From assembly GCA_002007465.1 (NCBI GenBank), contig LNAC01001934.1:2068-66067 (forward strand): DNA of 64,000 nt, in the 5' to 3' direction. Shown piece after piece: positions 22,087-33,640 of the stretch. Made by a program: the position numbers and the translations under genes. The notes below the pieces were generated by a model, which was given only the letters and a program-made list of their open reading frames with translations, made no database searches and was not told the origin of the DNA. This stretch comes from Ailurus styani. Its lineage: Eukaryota > Chordata > Mammalia > Carnivora > Ailuridae. Within the stretch, counting starts at the first letter, position 1. Every line of letters starts with the position of its first letter.

Positions 22087-24894
22087 ATGGTCAACGCAAC
22101 AACTGCCAAGGAAGTTGTTCTCATATTCAAACCATGTCAGGATTCCACACTAGACGTAGTTGCAGCATCATTTAGGGATAGATTAGAGAAGATGTGTCAG
22201 TGAATTCTGTTGGTTGAGGTATCCAGAGAGCATCCTTTAATGGTATATATGGCGGAAATGGAAATGTTCGAGATTTCTGTGACCTTCCTATCGCGGAGGG
22301 TTCAGTTTGTCATGCAAGAAGCTGGGCAATATGTCGTTATTCTTCCATCGCAAGTGTTCAAGAAATTTAGGCTGGAGCATGGCTCGACTGTGATACTGTC
22401 AAACAATAAAAATCGCAAAAAGGCATGTGTAAAACTGCACAATGCCGTTGAATATGGATTGGCATACTCGTTTCTGAAGCCTCCAAAGGCAGTGGCGTCG
22501 GAGGAACTTATACTCAGTTTGGATGCTGAGGCAAACCTTCCAACCAACTTAAAGGTGATGCCACTAGGAGAATTTCCTGTAGCTAAAACGCTGAAACTTG
22601 CATATATGGAGTATTACGATACAAAGAGTAGTATATGGAAGAGGATTGCTTTACCAAGTGAGCTGTATAACGTCACAAACGACGGACAAGAGGACACCAC
22701 CGACCGTGGTTCCAGGTACCTTGATTGGACAGGATCAACGAACAAAGGGGGTGCTATATTCCCGCCGGGTAAGTGGTGGTACGCACTTCTGAACCGTGAT
22801 ATGAACTCTACTATGGTAAATAGTATGATGGGGGCAGTTTTGGCACCAGGAAACATTATAGCGCTTAACCTAAAGGGAATCCTTGCGAGATTCAAACTCA
22901 TGTATACAGGAACCAAAGGGGATGTATGTGCTGAGAATGATGTAGTGAGGGTAGCGGAGGATACTGAGCTCATTGTTCAGTTGATCCGTGGTGACGATGT
23001 ATCGTCGTGTAGTATTCCAAAAGCAACGAAGGTGAACAAAATTGGTGGACTTACAGAACCTTTAGACATCCTTAAGCGACATGTGATATATCCTCTAGTA
23101 TATAGCGATAAATATGCAAAATTGGGGATTTACCCTCCAACTGGAGTTCTGCTACACGGACCACCCGGGTGTGGGAAGACCATGATCGCAAAGGCCATGC
23201 GTGAGGGACTCGGGGATCTTTTCAATATCAAAGAAGATGTACAGGTACATATCAAACTGGTACAATCCAGCGACCTCATTAGTTCCCTGGTGGGTAGAAC
23301 AGAAGAAAACATATCAGATTTATTCGTCGAATGTGCAGAAATAGCAAGACGAACACCGTGCATATGTTTTATCGATGAAATAGATGTCCTGTGCCGCAGA
23401 CGTGATGGGTCCACCGAATTCAATACACGAAATGTTACTGCATTTCTCAACAATATGGACGGCGTAGGGTCACAACAATCGACGCCTTCTCGTAGAAAGG
23501 GATATGTGATAATTGGGACCACGAATGACGTGGATTCCATGGATCTGGCACTGAGAAGGCCTGGTAGGTTCGACTTGGAAGTCGAAGTTGGCGTCCCAAC
23601 GTCCACAGAAAGACTGGATATCCTCAACACGATGTTGCAGGATATTCATCATAATCTCAACCAGAGTGATATCGCATATATCAATGATTATTGCCAGGCC
23701 TTCGTTGGGGCTGATCTGAAGCAACTGGTAGCCAATGCTTCTTGGGCAAGATTGAACAAAATACATCACAGTGATGATGATGGTGGTGGAACATATCCAA
23801 CTAAATATGACACAGGAAATGATGATCGTGATGTGGATGGTAGGAGCTTTGATGGAAGAGAGGAATCAACTACAGACACCTCGCAATGTATTACTTTGGA
23901 GGACTTTAAGGATGCGGTCAAATTGACACGTCCATCGGCACTCAGGGAACTTCAAGTGGATATCCCCGACGTCCGTTGGGATCATATTGGTGGGTACGAT
24001 GATGTTAAGGTGATTCTAAAGGAATGTGTTGAGTACCCTAGAACATACAGCATGGTGTATGAGAAAATGAGGGTGCAGGTACCCAGGGGCCTGCTGTTGT
24101 ATGGACCACCAGGTTGCAGCAAAACTTTAATGGCAAAAGCAGTGGCAACCGAGAGTCATATGAACTTCATATCAGTAAAAGGCCCGGAGCTTTTCTCAAA
24201 GTGGGTTGGAGAGTCTGAAAGGGCTATACGCCAGCTCTTCCGGAAAGCACGGACTAATGCGCCCTGCGTCATATTCTTCGATGAAATCGATTCCATTTCG
24301 GTTAGCCGAGAATTATCGGATGCAGGAGGTGTTGGAAGTCGAGTTCTCAGTCAGCTTCTCAACGAGATGGACGGTATAAATTCCCTCAAACACGTTCTGG
24401 TGATCGGAGCCACCAACAGGCCTGATCTAATGGACACGGCTCTTCTACGACCAGGAAGATTAGACCGACTGGTATATATTCCCCTTCCAGATATGGAAGC
24501 CAGGCGTAGTATATTCAGTATATATTTGAAAAGATTGCCTACTGATGGATTCGACATAGCACAAGCCGCCGATGATTTTGCAAATGATACCGTTGGATAT
24601 AGTGGCGCAGAAATAGCGATGATATGTAAGGAGGGAGCAATGGTTGCGCTCAGAGAATTCATAAAACGTGATATGAAGTTGCGGAAAACAGTAAGCGATA
24701 GAAGTTGTAACAGCAGCAGCATCAACAAAGAAGCCGAGACAACTTTAGAAGATGAATTCGCCAAACTAAAATTAGACGATATTGTTCCGGTTTCCATCAA
24801 GCATATAAGAGATGCAATCACGCGAATTAAGGCACGTACGAAACCAGAGACCATACGTTTCTACGAAGAATACCGGGCGCAACACCCCTTCTAG
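22087..24894 (+). CDS. Afg2/Drg1 (SPATA5)-type double AAA ATPase
   Basis: Cdc48-family hexameric ATPase with two AAA modules. Counting from the ATG at 22240, D1 has Walker A GPPGCGKT at about residue 305 and Walker B CFIDEID near 375. D2 has GPPGCSKT at about 620 and VIFFDEID near 677. The Ser in the D2 P-loop and the [17 protein letters not shown] sequence are characteristic of Afg2/Drg1, which releases shuttling factors from pre-60S ribosomes in the cytoplasm. The D1-D2 linker carries an Asp/Gly-rich insertion, and D2 has one before its last helix. The long frame has its first ATG at 22240. A 113-nt exon from ATG 22087 ([16 protein letters not shown]...) can be joined in frame if a 27-bp GT..AG intron at 22200-22226 is removed, so the true N-terminus is uncertain. 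The stop is 9 bp from the end of the convergent NMT gene. Confidence 0.88.
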
Positions 24895-24903
24895 GTACCA
24901 AGA

Positions 24904-26605
24904 CTAGGGCATCACAATACCAATCTCCGACGGTTTCAGCTGAGAAGCGTGAACTGTGTCAAACATGGTAGCACTAACCGTGGGGATGCGCCAATTGTAG
25001 AGGTAGTAGTATAGATTACCGTCACCCTCACCGAACTTGAGATCCTGAAACTCGTGATAAGAGCTCAAATGCACAAACCTTAAACATCTCTTCATTGTTC
25101 ATCAAGTCAACCGCATTTAACACGTCACATTCCATGTCACGTGCAAACTGCAAGGCCTTCTCGATTAGCTTCTTGAATGCGATGGTCGTAGCGATGTTGT
25201 AATACAAATAGGCCGCCTGAATACGGCCTATTTTGGAATTACCGATCACAGAGGAGCCAAGACAGTAAAAGCTCGACATGTCGGTCACAGTGCCATCTGT
25301 AGGAACACTATGATGTTTATTACGTTCAAACCCACTCTCACTCGTTATTACGTAGGTGTAGATAATTCTATCCCTTGGCAGGAAAACGTGCTCAATCTCC
25401 TCGCGTGTGTAGATGGGATGTAGCTGGTACGCTTTCAAATGTGACTCAAGCAGAGCCTTCACGCCATCAACGTCCTTGGGCTCCATCGGACGCATATTAA
25501 CCTCATCGTCATCAGGTGGAAGCTTATACAGACGTTGCGCCCTAGATACAGTCATACGATTTCCGATGTAGAAGAATTTTGACTGCATAGATGTCAAATT
25601 CCAAGGTTTTAATATAAACCCACGTTGACAAGGGTCCTTATGTTAATAGGCCGGTGCCAGTAGCGGCACGCGGCCACGGGCTTAGGGATGACCACCCCAG
25701 CAGTATACACCTATAATACATAATGGGACCCAGCGACACGGTCTGACTTACCGCTTGCCATACGCCGCATAAATTTACACGGCGAGTTACTTCTTTTATC
25801 AAGACTGGAGCGAGGCGCTTGGAGCGTAGCTGCTTGTGAACGCACAAAAAGTTGATCTCAGCAGCCTTAAGCACAGTGCCGCAAACACCCACTGTGATCG
25901 GAATGCCACTGATGAATCCAACCAATCGCTTCGATGATTTGACGCGCACTCCAACATGCCAGTCCTTCCTATAATCCGGCACGGTCATGGACCACTGCAA
26001 AAAGTCAGGCTTGTAGTCGAACCGGAATAAACTTTCATGGTCTTCGACATAATTCTCGCTAAGTAGTGTATATAGCTGCGGAATGTATGTGATTATAATA
26101 CTAGAATAGACAACAAACCTGAGATATGTCATCTTCATCCTTTACGTCGATATCAACCCATTCAAATGCATCAGGTAACGCATAAGGACGTTTTCTGATG
26201 CGTCCTGTATCCGTGTTGGTGTCAATGGGACCGATTTCCTGATGTGCCGTGAACGAGGAAACAACGGGTACATAAGACTTACTTCCCTCTTCACCTCCTC
26301 GGTCAATTTGCTCACCGGTTGTGTGTTCCAGAAGGCATGCTTGGGTTCAGAAACCTGAGTACTACTCGATGCACTGCTGTCGTAGTCGGATGAACGACTG
26401 TTGCTCAGAGGTTCATAATTACCAGGCTCCGCCTCCTGTGAGCAGTTATGATAGGATATAAGACACAGTACATTTAGTTTCATCGCAGAGAAGTCATTGA
26501 CCACCGCCTTCACATTGCCTTCTTCAGGGTCTGAAATGAAATTACAGCAGAAGTTGAGTCATAAACCGTACCTTGACGCGGTGTCTTGCTATTCGTTTCT
26601 TCCAT
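24904..26605 (-). CDS. Glycylpeptide N-tetradecanoyltransferase (N-myristoyltransferase)
   Basis: Transfers myristate from myristoyl-CoA to N-terminal Gly of target proteins, for membrane anchoring in the parasite. Eight exons on the complement: 26572-26605, 26472-26530, 26283-26435, 26119-26238, 25752-26075, 25624-25710, 25079-25582, 24904-25044 (473 residues). All seven introns are 34-44 bp GT..AG. Every junction restores the family sequence: [73 protein letters not shown] (acyl-CoA site), [28 protein letters not shown]-like [11 protein letters not shown], and [17 protein letters not shown]. The C-terminus IGIVMP is similar in kind to the family's terminal region, whose carboxylate acts as the catalytic base. 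The 36-bp third exon-exon gap (26436-26471) is in frame and could be retained, but its borders are canonical. Confidence 0.95.
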
Positions 26606-26927
26606 ATTGGCGACGACAACGATGTACCAATGGCCACAAAATACAGTCGAAAATACCCTATAAGATAACCAGGTGTACTTTCGATGCTGCCTGGAGGCCC
26701 CAATAATTGAGTATGCTGTACATATGCGGTCGACAGCCCACCACCTGGCGAGTATAATGTGTAACTTTGGATATCAAAGTATGCACTGTCCAAGGGTATA
26801 GGGTATATTTCGTGTTATGAAACACCCATGATGAGCTGTGTAATGTCGGAGGCGTGTCGCAGCATCGTCACCTACACAGGATTTCGAAGACTGTCACAAA
26901 GAAAGCATTAGACACGAGTATGCACCC
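26606..26927. other. Divergent intergenic region
   Basis: This 322-bp spacer lies between the NMT start (-) and the FKBP/CS-domain gene (+). It presumably holds two promoters. No motif is claimed. Confidence 0.5.
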
Positions 26928-29069
26928 ATGAACGCTAACGCAGTATGGACCGTGTTCTATCTGCTGCTTCTAGGGTGTGAATGGAATCCGGTCGTTTTCC
27001 TGAAAACCAACGGAGTTGATGGCTATAATAGGCGACACATCCGCTTCATCGGTAAGCTGCCAAGTAGGTGTAGCCAGCTCCGATCTATACCTCCTAAGGC
27101 ATCTGAAGGGAAGCCACAGCAGGATGATGTAGAAGTTGCCGAACAGCTGGAAAAGCAACGGACGGAAGAGATGGCCAAGTACTTGTCACCGATGGATGCA
27201 GCAAACATCCCAGGAATAGATCAACGTACGCTTGAAGATACCTTTGGAGAGCCGTATACACCGGAAAATGCCAAGAAGAGAGAGGAAAGAAGTGCTAGAA
27301 TGGTGGAGCATATGCCTCCTGACGTGCCGCCGACGAAAACCCTTCCCTATTTCGTAAACCTGCAAAACCCGAAAAACCCACTCGGAGATATGTCAAACCT
27401 TGAAAATGAAACATACAATGGCGACCCTCCTGTGTTAGTAGTTGACAGGAATGTAGCGTATCAACAAAATATCGATCAATTCCACCAGGTTGGATCGAAC
27501 TCAGATATACAGGGGATTGACAATCCTGCTACAACAACAGTGGATGTTTCCAAAGAGATAGAAGTAGAAAGTGATGTTAGTGCAACCCCTAAAGCAACTG
27601 ATGGGGCGTACAACGTTTGTGACGTTGATACAGCCAAAGTTCAGGATATGGAGGCGAAATCTGATACAGCCAAGAATGGTGCAAATTTCGCACTGCTCAG
27701 AGATCCGCGCGATGCATTGTTCGCGGAACATGCAAACGAAAAGTTTGAAGGTGACCCCTTGGACCCTTACTTCAAGGCAGCAGCACAACCTGCATCAGAT
27801 GATGAGGAGGAAGTGGACCCAGAGGAGGAAGAGCGACATAGGCAGGCATGGTATCGTGACAAGCCGGCAAATCGGCTCTTTCCTGTAGATATGGCTGATG
27901 GTTGGTCCATCCTACCGTGTGGACGCATATATAAGCACTTATTGAAACCAAGTCATATACCACCCGACAAACAACGCAGGGCACGACCCGAGTCATATGT
28001 CTCTTTTGGTTTTAAGGTTATTGATGCATTCACTGGAGACATACTGCTGGAAGCGGCTGATATGAAGAGCGACGGGATAATATCGCAGCTTAAGGACCTA
28101 GGAGCGGGAATCAAAAAAATGGTGGCATCCATGGTCACAGGCGAACAGGCTGAATTTATCTGCCACGCCGTAGAACTTGATATCGCAGACCTAAAGGAGG
28201 AGGGCATAGAAAACCTGCAGTGGATTAGGGTATGGATCAACTTCATCACAATGCATGAGCGTGGAGAACGCTGGTGGCACCTGAGTCCCCTGGAGGCATC
28301 CAAATACCCGAAAACGCAACCGGAAACCGGAAATCTTACAAAAATGGAGAGGCTCAATCTCAAGACAGACGAGCTTAAAAAGCAAATAGAGGTTTGTTGA
28401 AGGTGAATTTAGTACCAGACACTTTTTGTTCAGACCGAACTTGCGAACAACCCTTGCTCACCACTGTGGGAAGACGTATTGCCGAAACTTACCACACAAC
28501 AAAAGGCATCAGTGGTCGAACACTTTGACCGTAAGCTGGAATTGCAGGAACGGCGCAAGTGTTCCGAATTCTCAGGATCCCGAGGATTCGGCGACGCCAT
28601 CAAAAACACAGGACAGTTGATGGGATATGATGTTGGAAGGTCATCAGGAGGCTGCGGAGCCTTCTATTCGTGGCATGAAACGCCATTCATATTCTATATT
28701 GCGGTACCCGTAGCCCCGGGCATCAGGGCTGAACACGTCAAATTTAGGTTGGGGCCCAGCCACCTCACACTAAACGTGGGAAATAAAACAATCATAGATG
28801 ATGATACCGTGGGACAAGTGGAAACCGACATCAGTACCAGCTGGGCAATGAGTGAGAAGGTATGCAATATTATGGGCGCATAACATGTCTAACAGGCAAT
28901 GGAGTACGATCCTCTCCCTGCAGGTCACCCGGACCTGGACGACCCTGTTCTAAGTGTAGGACGTGATGATGAGTACCACAAACTCATTAAAGACCCCTGT
29001 ATTATCATTGCACTCAAGAAACAGGACAAGGCCATGGGGGACTGGGGAACACCGTTTGTTAATATCTAA
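26928..29069 (+). CDS. Secretory FKBP-like plus CS-domain (p23/NudC-like) fusion protein
   Basis: Three exons, 26928-28391, 28434-28859 and 28896-29069, give 687 residues; introns are 42 and 36 bp. The start MNANAVWTVFYLLLLGCEW is a hydrophobic signal-type segment followed by a basic stretch (NRRHIRFIGKLPSRCSQLRS). This could be a bipartite apicoplast or plastid-type leader. Residues ~50-290 are acidic and disordered. Residues ~325-440 resemble a degenerate FKBP prolyl-isomerase fold (YVSFGFKVIDAFTGDILLEA ... MVTGEQAEFICHAVEL). The C-terminal ~130 residues look like a CS domain (FYSWHETPFIFYIAVPV ... LTLNVGNKTIIDD ... STSWAMSEK), known from p23 and NudC co-chaperones. A folding-assistant role is inferred. 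Active-site aromatic residues of classical FKBPs are not all visible, so isomerase activity is doubtful. Confidence 0.75.
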
Positions 29070-29072
29070 AGC

Positions 29073-32000
29073 TTACGTTGTAGTAGTTGAGAATATTGTA
29101 GCGAGCTCTGAATGGCCAGTCTCCCTGGAGATACTTAGGTTGAAGAGGAACTCCCGCTTCAAGCGGCTGAACCTGGTTCCTAACTCGAGGAGTGTAGGCT
29201 CCAATGATAACACGGCATCTATGTGCCCCGCTTCCCGAATAATATCAAAGTCAAGCCCCTTGAAAACGTCATCCAAGATGTAGGTGCAATAGCAGAGGGA
29301 GTTCAAAAGAGCACCAGATCTTCCGCACTCCTTAGAGCAGAGGCACATGCTACGGGCAGCCCGTACAAACGTTAGATGGTGCAATATCAACTCAGAAAAC
29401 GCATGACAGGTATTCAAACGCCTTGTGAAATCGTCGTACAAAGGAACAATAACGATGTATCGCATGTACCACTGTACAGCGGACAGCACAGCATACATGT
29501 CCCGTATCATGACAGAAAGTAGACACAAAACGCCTCTGCAGCTCCTACCAACAACATCGCCTAGGTATCTGAAGTTCTTGCAGAGCCACCTATACGCCTT
29601 TAGCACGTTAAGGAGACCAAAATGTACTGTGCAAAGCTGCTGGAAAATTGCATTGTAGCACTCCACAGTTTCCTGTAATAGGTTAAAAGGTGAATTAATG
29701 ACTCCTTACCTCAGTAAACATGTAAGAATTAAATAGATAAGACGAAAATCTGAGCTCCACTGCATGACGCCTGAAAGGGGTTTGGCTGCTGACACATGTC
29801 TCCACCACCACTGTAGGCGACGACCTGAACAACATACAATAAGAGTCGTTGCTGCGCCCAAGAGACCAATCGGTAAGAATATCCCCCATTAGATCAGCCC
29901 TGGAAAGTAACACAAAATGGTATATATCCTCCATAACATCAGAAATGCGGTAATCTCTCCTCAGCAGCTTAATCATCTTCCTGTTTAACCATGTGTGGTT
30001 TAAACACAAATCTAGAGATATATCGTGTACAAGCTCCGCAAAAGACTTCATAGCATCGCAATTTTGCTTTTTAGTGACTACATACAGACCATTTGAGCTT
30101 TCACAATCCAACAAGTAACGCGAATACATAGAGTTCGGAGGAGGCAAATGAATTGGATAGTGACTTTCAAGGAAGACACAAAACTCCCTGGAAGTTGTGA
30201 TAATTGCTTCATACTGTTGTAACGATGATAAAACAGACAAACTAGCGTCACATTGAAATTCGCAGGAGACTATGCTTTTACCGCGGTAACCCGTTAACCA
30301 TTGAGCTAGGGAACTCAGGTAAGGTTTCAACGTGCTGATCACACAACAATATGCCATGCGTTTGCTATGCATATCAGGAGCACCACATAAACTGAATGAA
30401 CCGGCGTATTTGCTGAGAATGTAGTCCAGGAAAAACGACGATCTGGGTAACATGAAAAAGTCACATCCCTCTTCATTGTATTCTTGAGCGAACGTAACGC
30501 TGTCAAACCACGAAATTGCTTTCAACCATCGTTGAATACATCTTAAGAATAAGCTGAAGATGCTTATGGTCTCATTTATATCACCCTTGAAATCAGTCTC
30601 CACGAAATTGGTAACGTCGCTTTCAAACTCATAAATGAAAGATTCCACGGATGCTGCATATATCGAAAGAGTAGAGCCTATGATATCCCTGTATGTTGGA
30701 ATGGACTCGACATATTTGATGAAAGCGACAAAATATTTGAGACGTCTCATTACACTGCCAACGTAACATATCTCGGAAAAATAAATGCGTAGGCTTCTGT
30801 AACCCCTAACGCTTTTAAGTAACTCAGTAGGCCGCAGATCTGTAAACATTCGCATACCACCGTTTTGCGACGGTACAACCCTTGAATTAATTTTGACAAA
30901 TCTTGTGTCGGGGGTCGAGCTCACGACATGCACTGGATTTTGAAGGTCAAAACTTGATGTTGAAAAATCGTCCAAAATTGCATGACATAAGCTCTTTATG
31001 GATTTATGATGGCATTCAATATCATTGTTTATCCACTTTCTCAAGGATTCTGGTAAAAATGACGGATCCTCTCGATACTTGCAAAGGGCTTCGGATTCAA
31101 ACAAATCCGACTCACAACCCTGTAGACAGAACACAACCGGAATTAACCATTCCACTTGGCTTTCATAGTCCGATAATATATCGTGAGAACAATGGTTGGA
31201 TAGGGAATTTATGGTACAGTCCATCATTGCCTCGATTATGGATTCCTGGTTTATGTGTATCCCGGGACAAGATGGAATGTCCCCTTGCAAGTATGCGTTG
31301 TCAAACGATGGTAGTATCTGCCATTTGTTGTAATGTTGTACCCTAGCAGTAGATCTCGGGTCTATGTGGCAAAAGATGTTCACTTTACCTATGTCGCTTT
31401 GGACATGACCTGATACCTCATCGAAAGGACGAAAGTCATATAACATCATTTGGGGAGATTCGAGCGGTCTTTTTGCGGTGGAGGCATCCGTTTCAGGGAT
31501 TGAGGTTTCTTTTCCCAGCTGCCTAAGACAGTATGGTAGCAGGGAACTGGAAAGCCAGTTACTGGCTGCCTTCGTGTTAAGCCCTTCATCAGCATCTTTA
31601 ACAAGATCCATCCGTGACATCGTAATTACCACATCGTCTCTAAAAATATCCATGTGGTTGTCTGATCTGACTGGTAGCCACGCTGAGTGGATTGAAGAAC
31701 GCCTATCGTCACGAGCACGCAACGGGCTGATGGTTAAGTTCTCCAGACCCAGCTCCGTTGATTCGGTAACACCCTTTAATGGTACAACATTGGAGATCTT
31801 GCTTAGAATACGGTCAAAGGCACCGGACGTCCAACGTTCCGCGGACTGCCTGTTCGTCAAGGGTTGATGAAATCCATTACTCCGCTGCCCGGATACCCAC
31901 TTGAGCGCATCGTCCGCGCGCAGATTGGGCGCACCCAAATTGTCAAGCATCACCTTCGTGTCAATGTGTCTAACTTCCTTGATTCCCTTGCGCAGGAGCG

Positions 32001-32738
32001 CATGGCGACCAAGTTCCAAGGATGACACGCAAGGTAGCGGTTCAGAGGAAAGATGACACAACATCTCCAGAACTGAATCACAACACGTGAAAGAAGACCA
32101 ACGGTCCTCCGACGGATTTACATATTGGCCGAGACCATCTATACGCGGGACATGCGATATGTGTTTGTAGAGTTGCAGCAAAACCGTAAATGCAAGCGAC
32201 TCAAGATGGAGGCCTTTTTGGCGCATGGCCTGGTCGTGCAGACGTAATGCAACATCAACGTAGACATCACGTTGTTGGTAAAGCTTCTTGCAGAGAAATG
32301 GGTCATCAACAGAGGATGAATCGGTGTAATCGGAAGCGACACCTCCATTCGATTTACCCCGGGTCACCCTCTTGCGGGCACTTATATCCAAATCCTCCAG
32401 GATTTTAGACGCACTGTAACGACTGTTCTTGTTCCGAAGATGTTGAGGAAGCGAGCAGTGCGGCGATCGTCTCAACACGCAACACCAAAATTGGTCAACC
32501 AAGTGGGACGAAAGCTGCCGTTGCACATCTTGACCAGGTGAACCTGTGTGGTACTGAAAGGGGTACACAAGGTATGAGTCACTTATTAAACATCATGGCA
32601 TGTGATACAAGCACGAGATACGGTCTGTTAAATGTTCTGAATATCACACCCACCTCTTCCTTCTAATAATTTAGCTTCTTCTGGATCCAACTGCGATAGG
32701 TGATTCGCTAGAAAACGAACCAAATTACAGAGCTCCAT
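29073..32738 (-). CDS. Gamma-tubulin complex component (Spc97/Spc98, GCP family)
   Basis: Core subunit of the complex that nucleates microtubules at spindle poles and apical centres. Inferred exons on the complement: 32654-32738, 29710-32543 and 29073-29672 (1,172 residues). The last intron is 37 bp. The first (110 bp) joins MELCNLVRFLANHLSQLDPE to the long exon and is the simplest in-frame model. The C-terminal domain is clearest: the helical run around YNAIFQQLCTVHFGLLNVLK AYRWL, then CHAFSELILHHLTFV and LNSLCYCTYILDDV, resembling the GCP C-terminal gamma-tubulin-binding domain. The ~600 N-terminal residues are poorly conserved. I cannot say which GCP number it is. The stop lies only 3 bp from the stop of the convergent FKBP/CS gene. 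Confidence 0.72.
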
Positions 32739-32896
32739 GGAATATGGGCTGTCTACGTGGCTACAATCGTGGTATTATGACGTTCATGGTGAATACACAG
32801 TGTCTAAACCGCGTCAAGCGGCACGGCGACGCCCAGAATGGGGGATGGGCAAAATAATAGTAAATGGTGACAATAGATAAACTTAAACAAACATAT

Positions 32897-33640
32897 CTAA
32901 GCTTTAGGGAGCCAGAGCCCGCCGTGCTGGTGCTCACCACTAAGGAGCCTAAGGTACGAAAGGTGCATTTCCTCCAGGATTTTCACGGCCTCATCACGAC
33001 CCACGAAGGGCTTGGTAGGCAAAAATCCATTCAAAGCCTTCCCTTTGGGTGTCTTGTACCACCTGAAAAACTCCTGAACACCAGTAGTAGTTCCAGGGTA
33101 GCACTGGTCAATGTCAGACAGGTCGTTGATCTTGTCGAAGTTCGGGTCCTCCCTACGTACAACAAACATTTTCCAGTCAATCTCACCCTCGTCAACCAAA
33201 GCCAGCGCACCAACAACTTTAACCTGCACTATAGAACCAGTAGGGAGGGTGGTCTGGCTCACATCGATGGCGTCAACGGGGTCATTGTCGCCAACGAGAG
33301 AAAGCTCAGCAAAAGCTGGATCACCTTCACCGTGAGCAATGGGCGCCTCCCAGGTCTGAGGAATGGCCCCGTAATTCCAGTAGTAGGGACAGTCGAGGAA
33401 ACGCAAATTACCGTCCTTCAGTAGGTCCTGTTTGATGGGATTGTTCTCCAACTTGGTCGCAATTTCCATCTTAGCAGTGGAGTGGCGAGGAATCTCCACG
33501 ACCATGTTGTAAAGACCACTGTCCCCGCATTTGTAAGGAATGGAGTGCCACGGGGATACCACATCACCACCATCATCCGTGAAGAAGCAACGGTACTCGA
33601 CCGTGCCCTTACCACCCACCTCACTCAATTTGGGGGTCAT
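32897..33640 (-). CDS. Soluble inorganic pyrophosphatase (family I)
   Basis: Hydrolyses PPi to two phosphates with Mg2+, pulling biosynthetic reactions forward. The frame is a 247-residue single exon. The family signature is GDNDPVDAID, with metal-binding aspartates. Other conserved parts are VVEIPRHSTAKMEIAT, FLDCPYYWNYGAIPQTWE, DWKMFVVRREDPNFDKINDL, and FFRWYKTPKGKALNGFL near the C-terminus. All core residues appear intact, so the enzyme should be active and cytosolic. The ATG at 33640 gives a start typical of the eukaryotic subfamily; no leader is seen. Confidence 0.96.
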   Translation of the reverse strand: MTPKLSEVGGKGTVEYRCFFTDDGGDVVSPWHSIPYKCGDSGLYNMVVEIPRHSTAKMEIATKLENNPIKQDLLKDGNLRFLDCPYYWNYGAIPQTWEAPIAHGEGDPAFAELSLVGDNDPVDAIDVSQTTLPTGSIVQVKVVGALALVDEGEIDWKMFVVRREDPNFDKINDLSDIDQCYPGTTTGVQEFFRWYKTPKGKALNGFLPTKPFVGRDEAVKILEEMHLSYLRLLSGEHQHGGLWLPKA

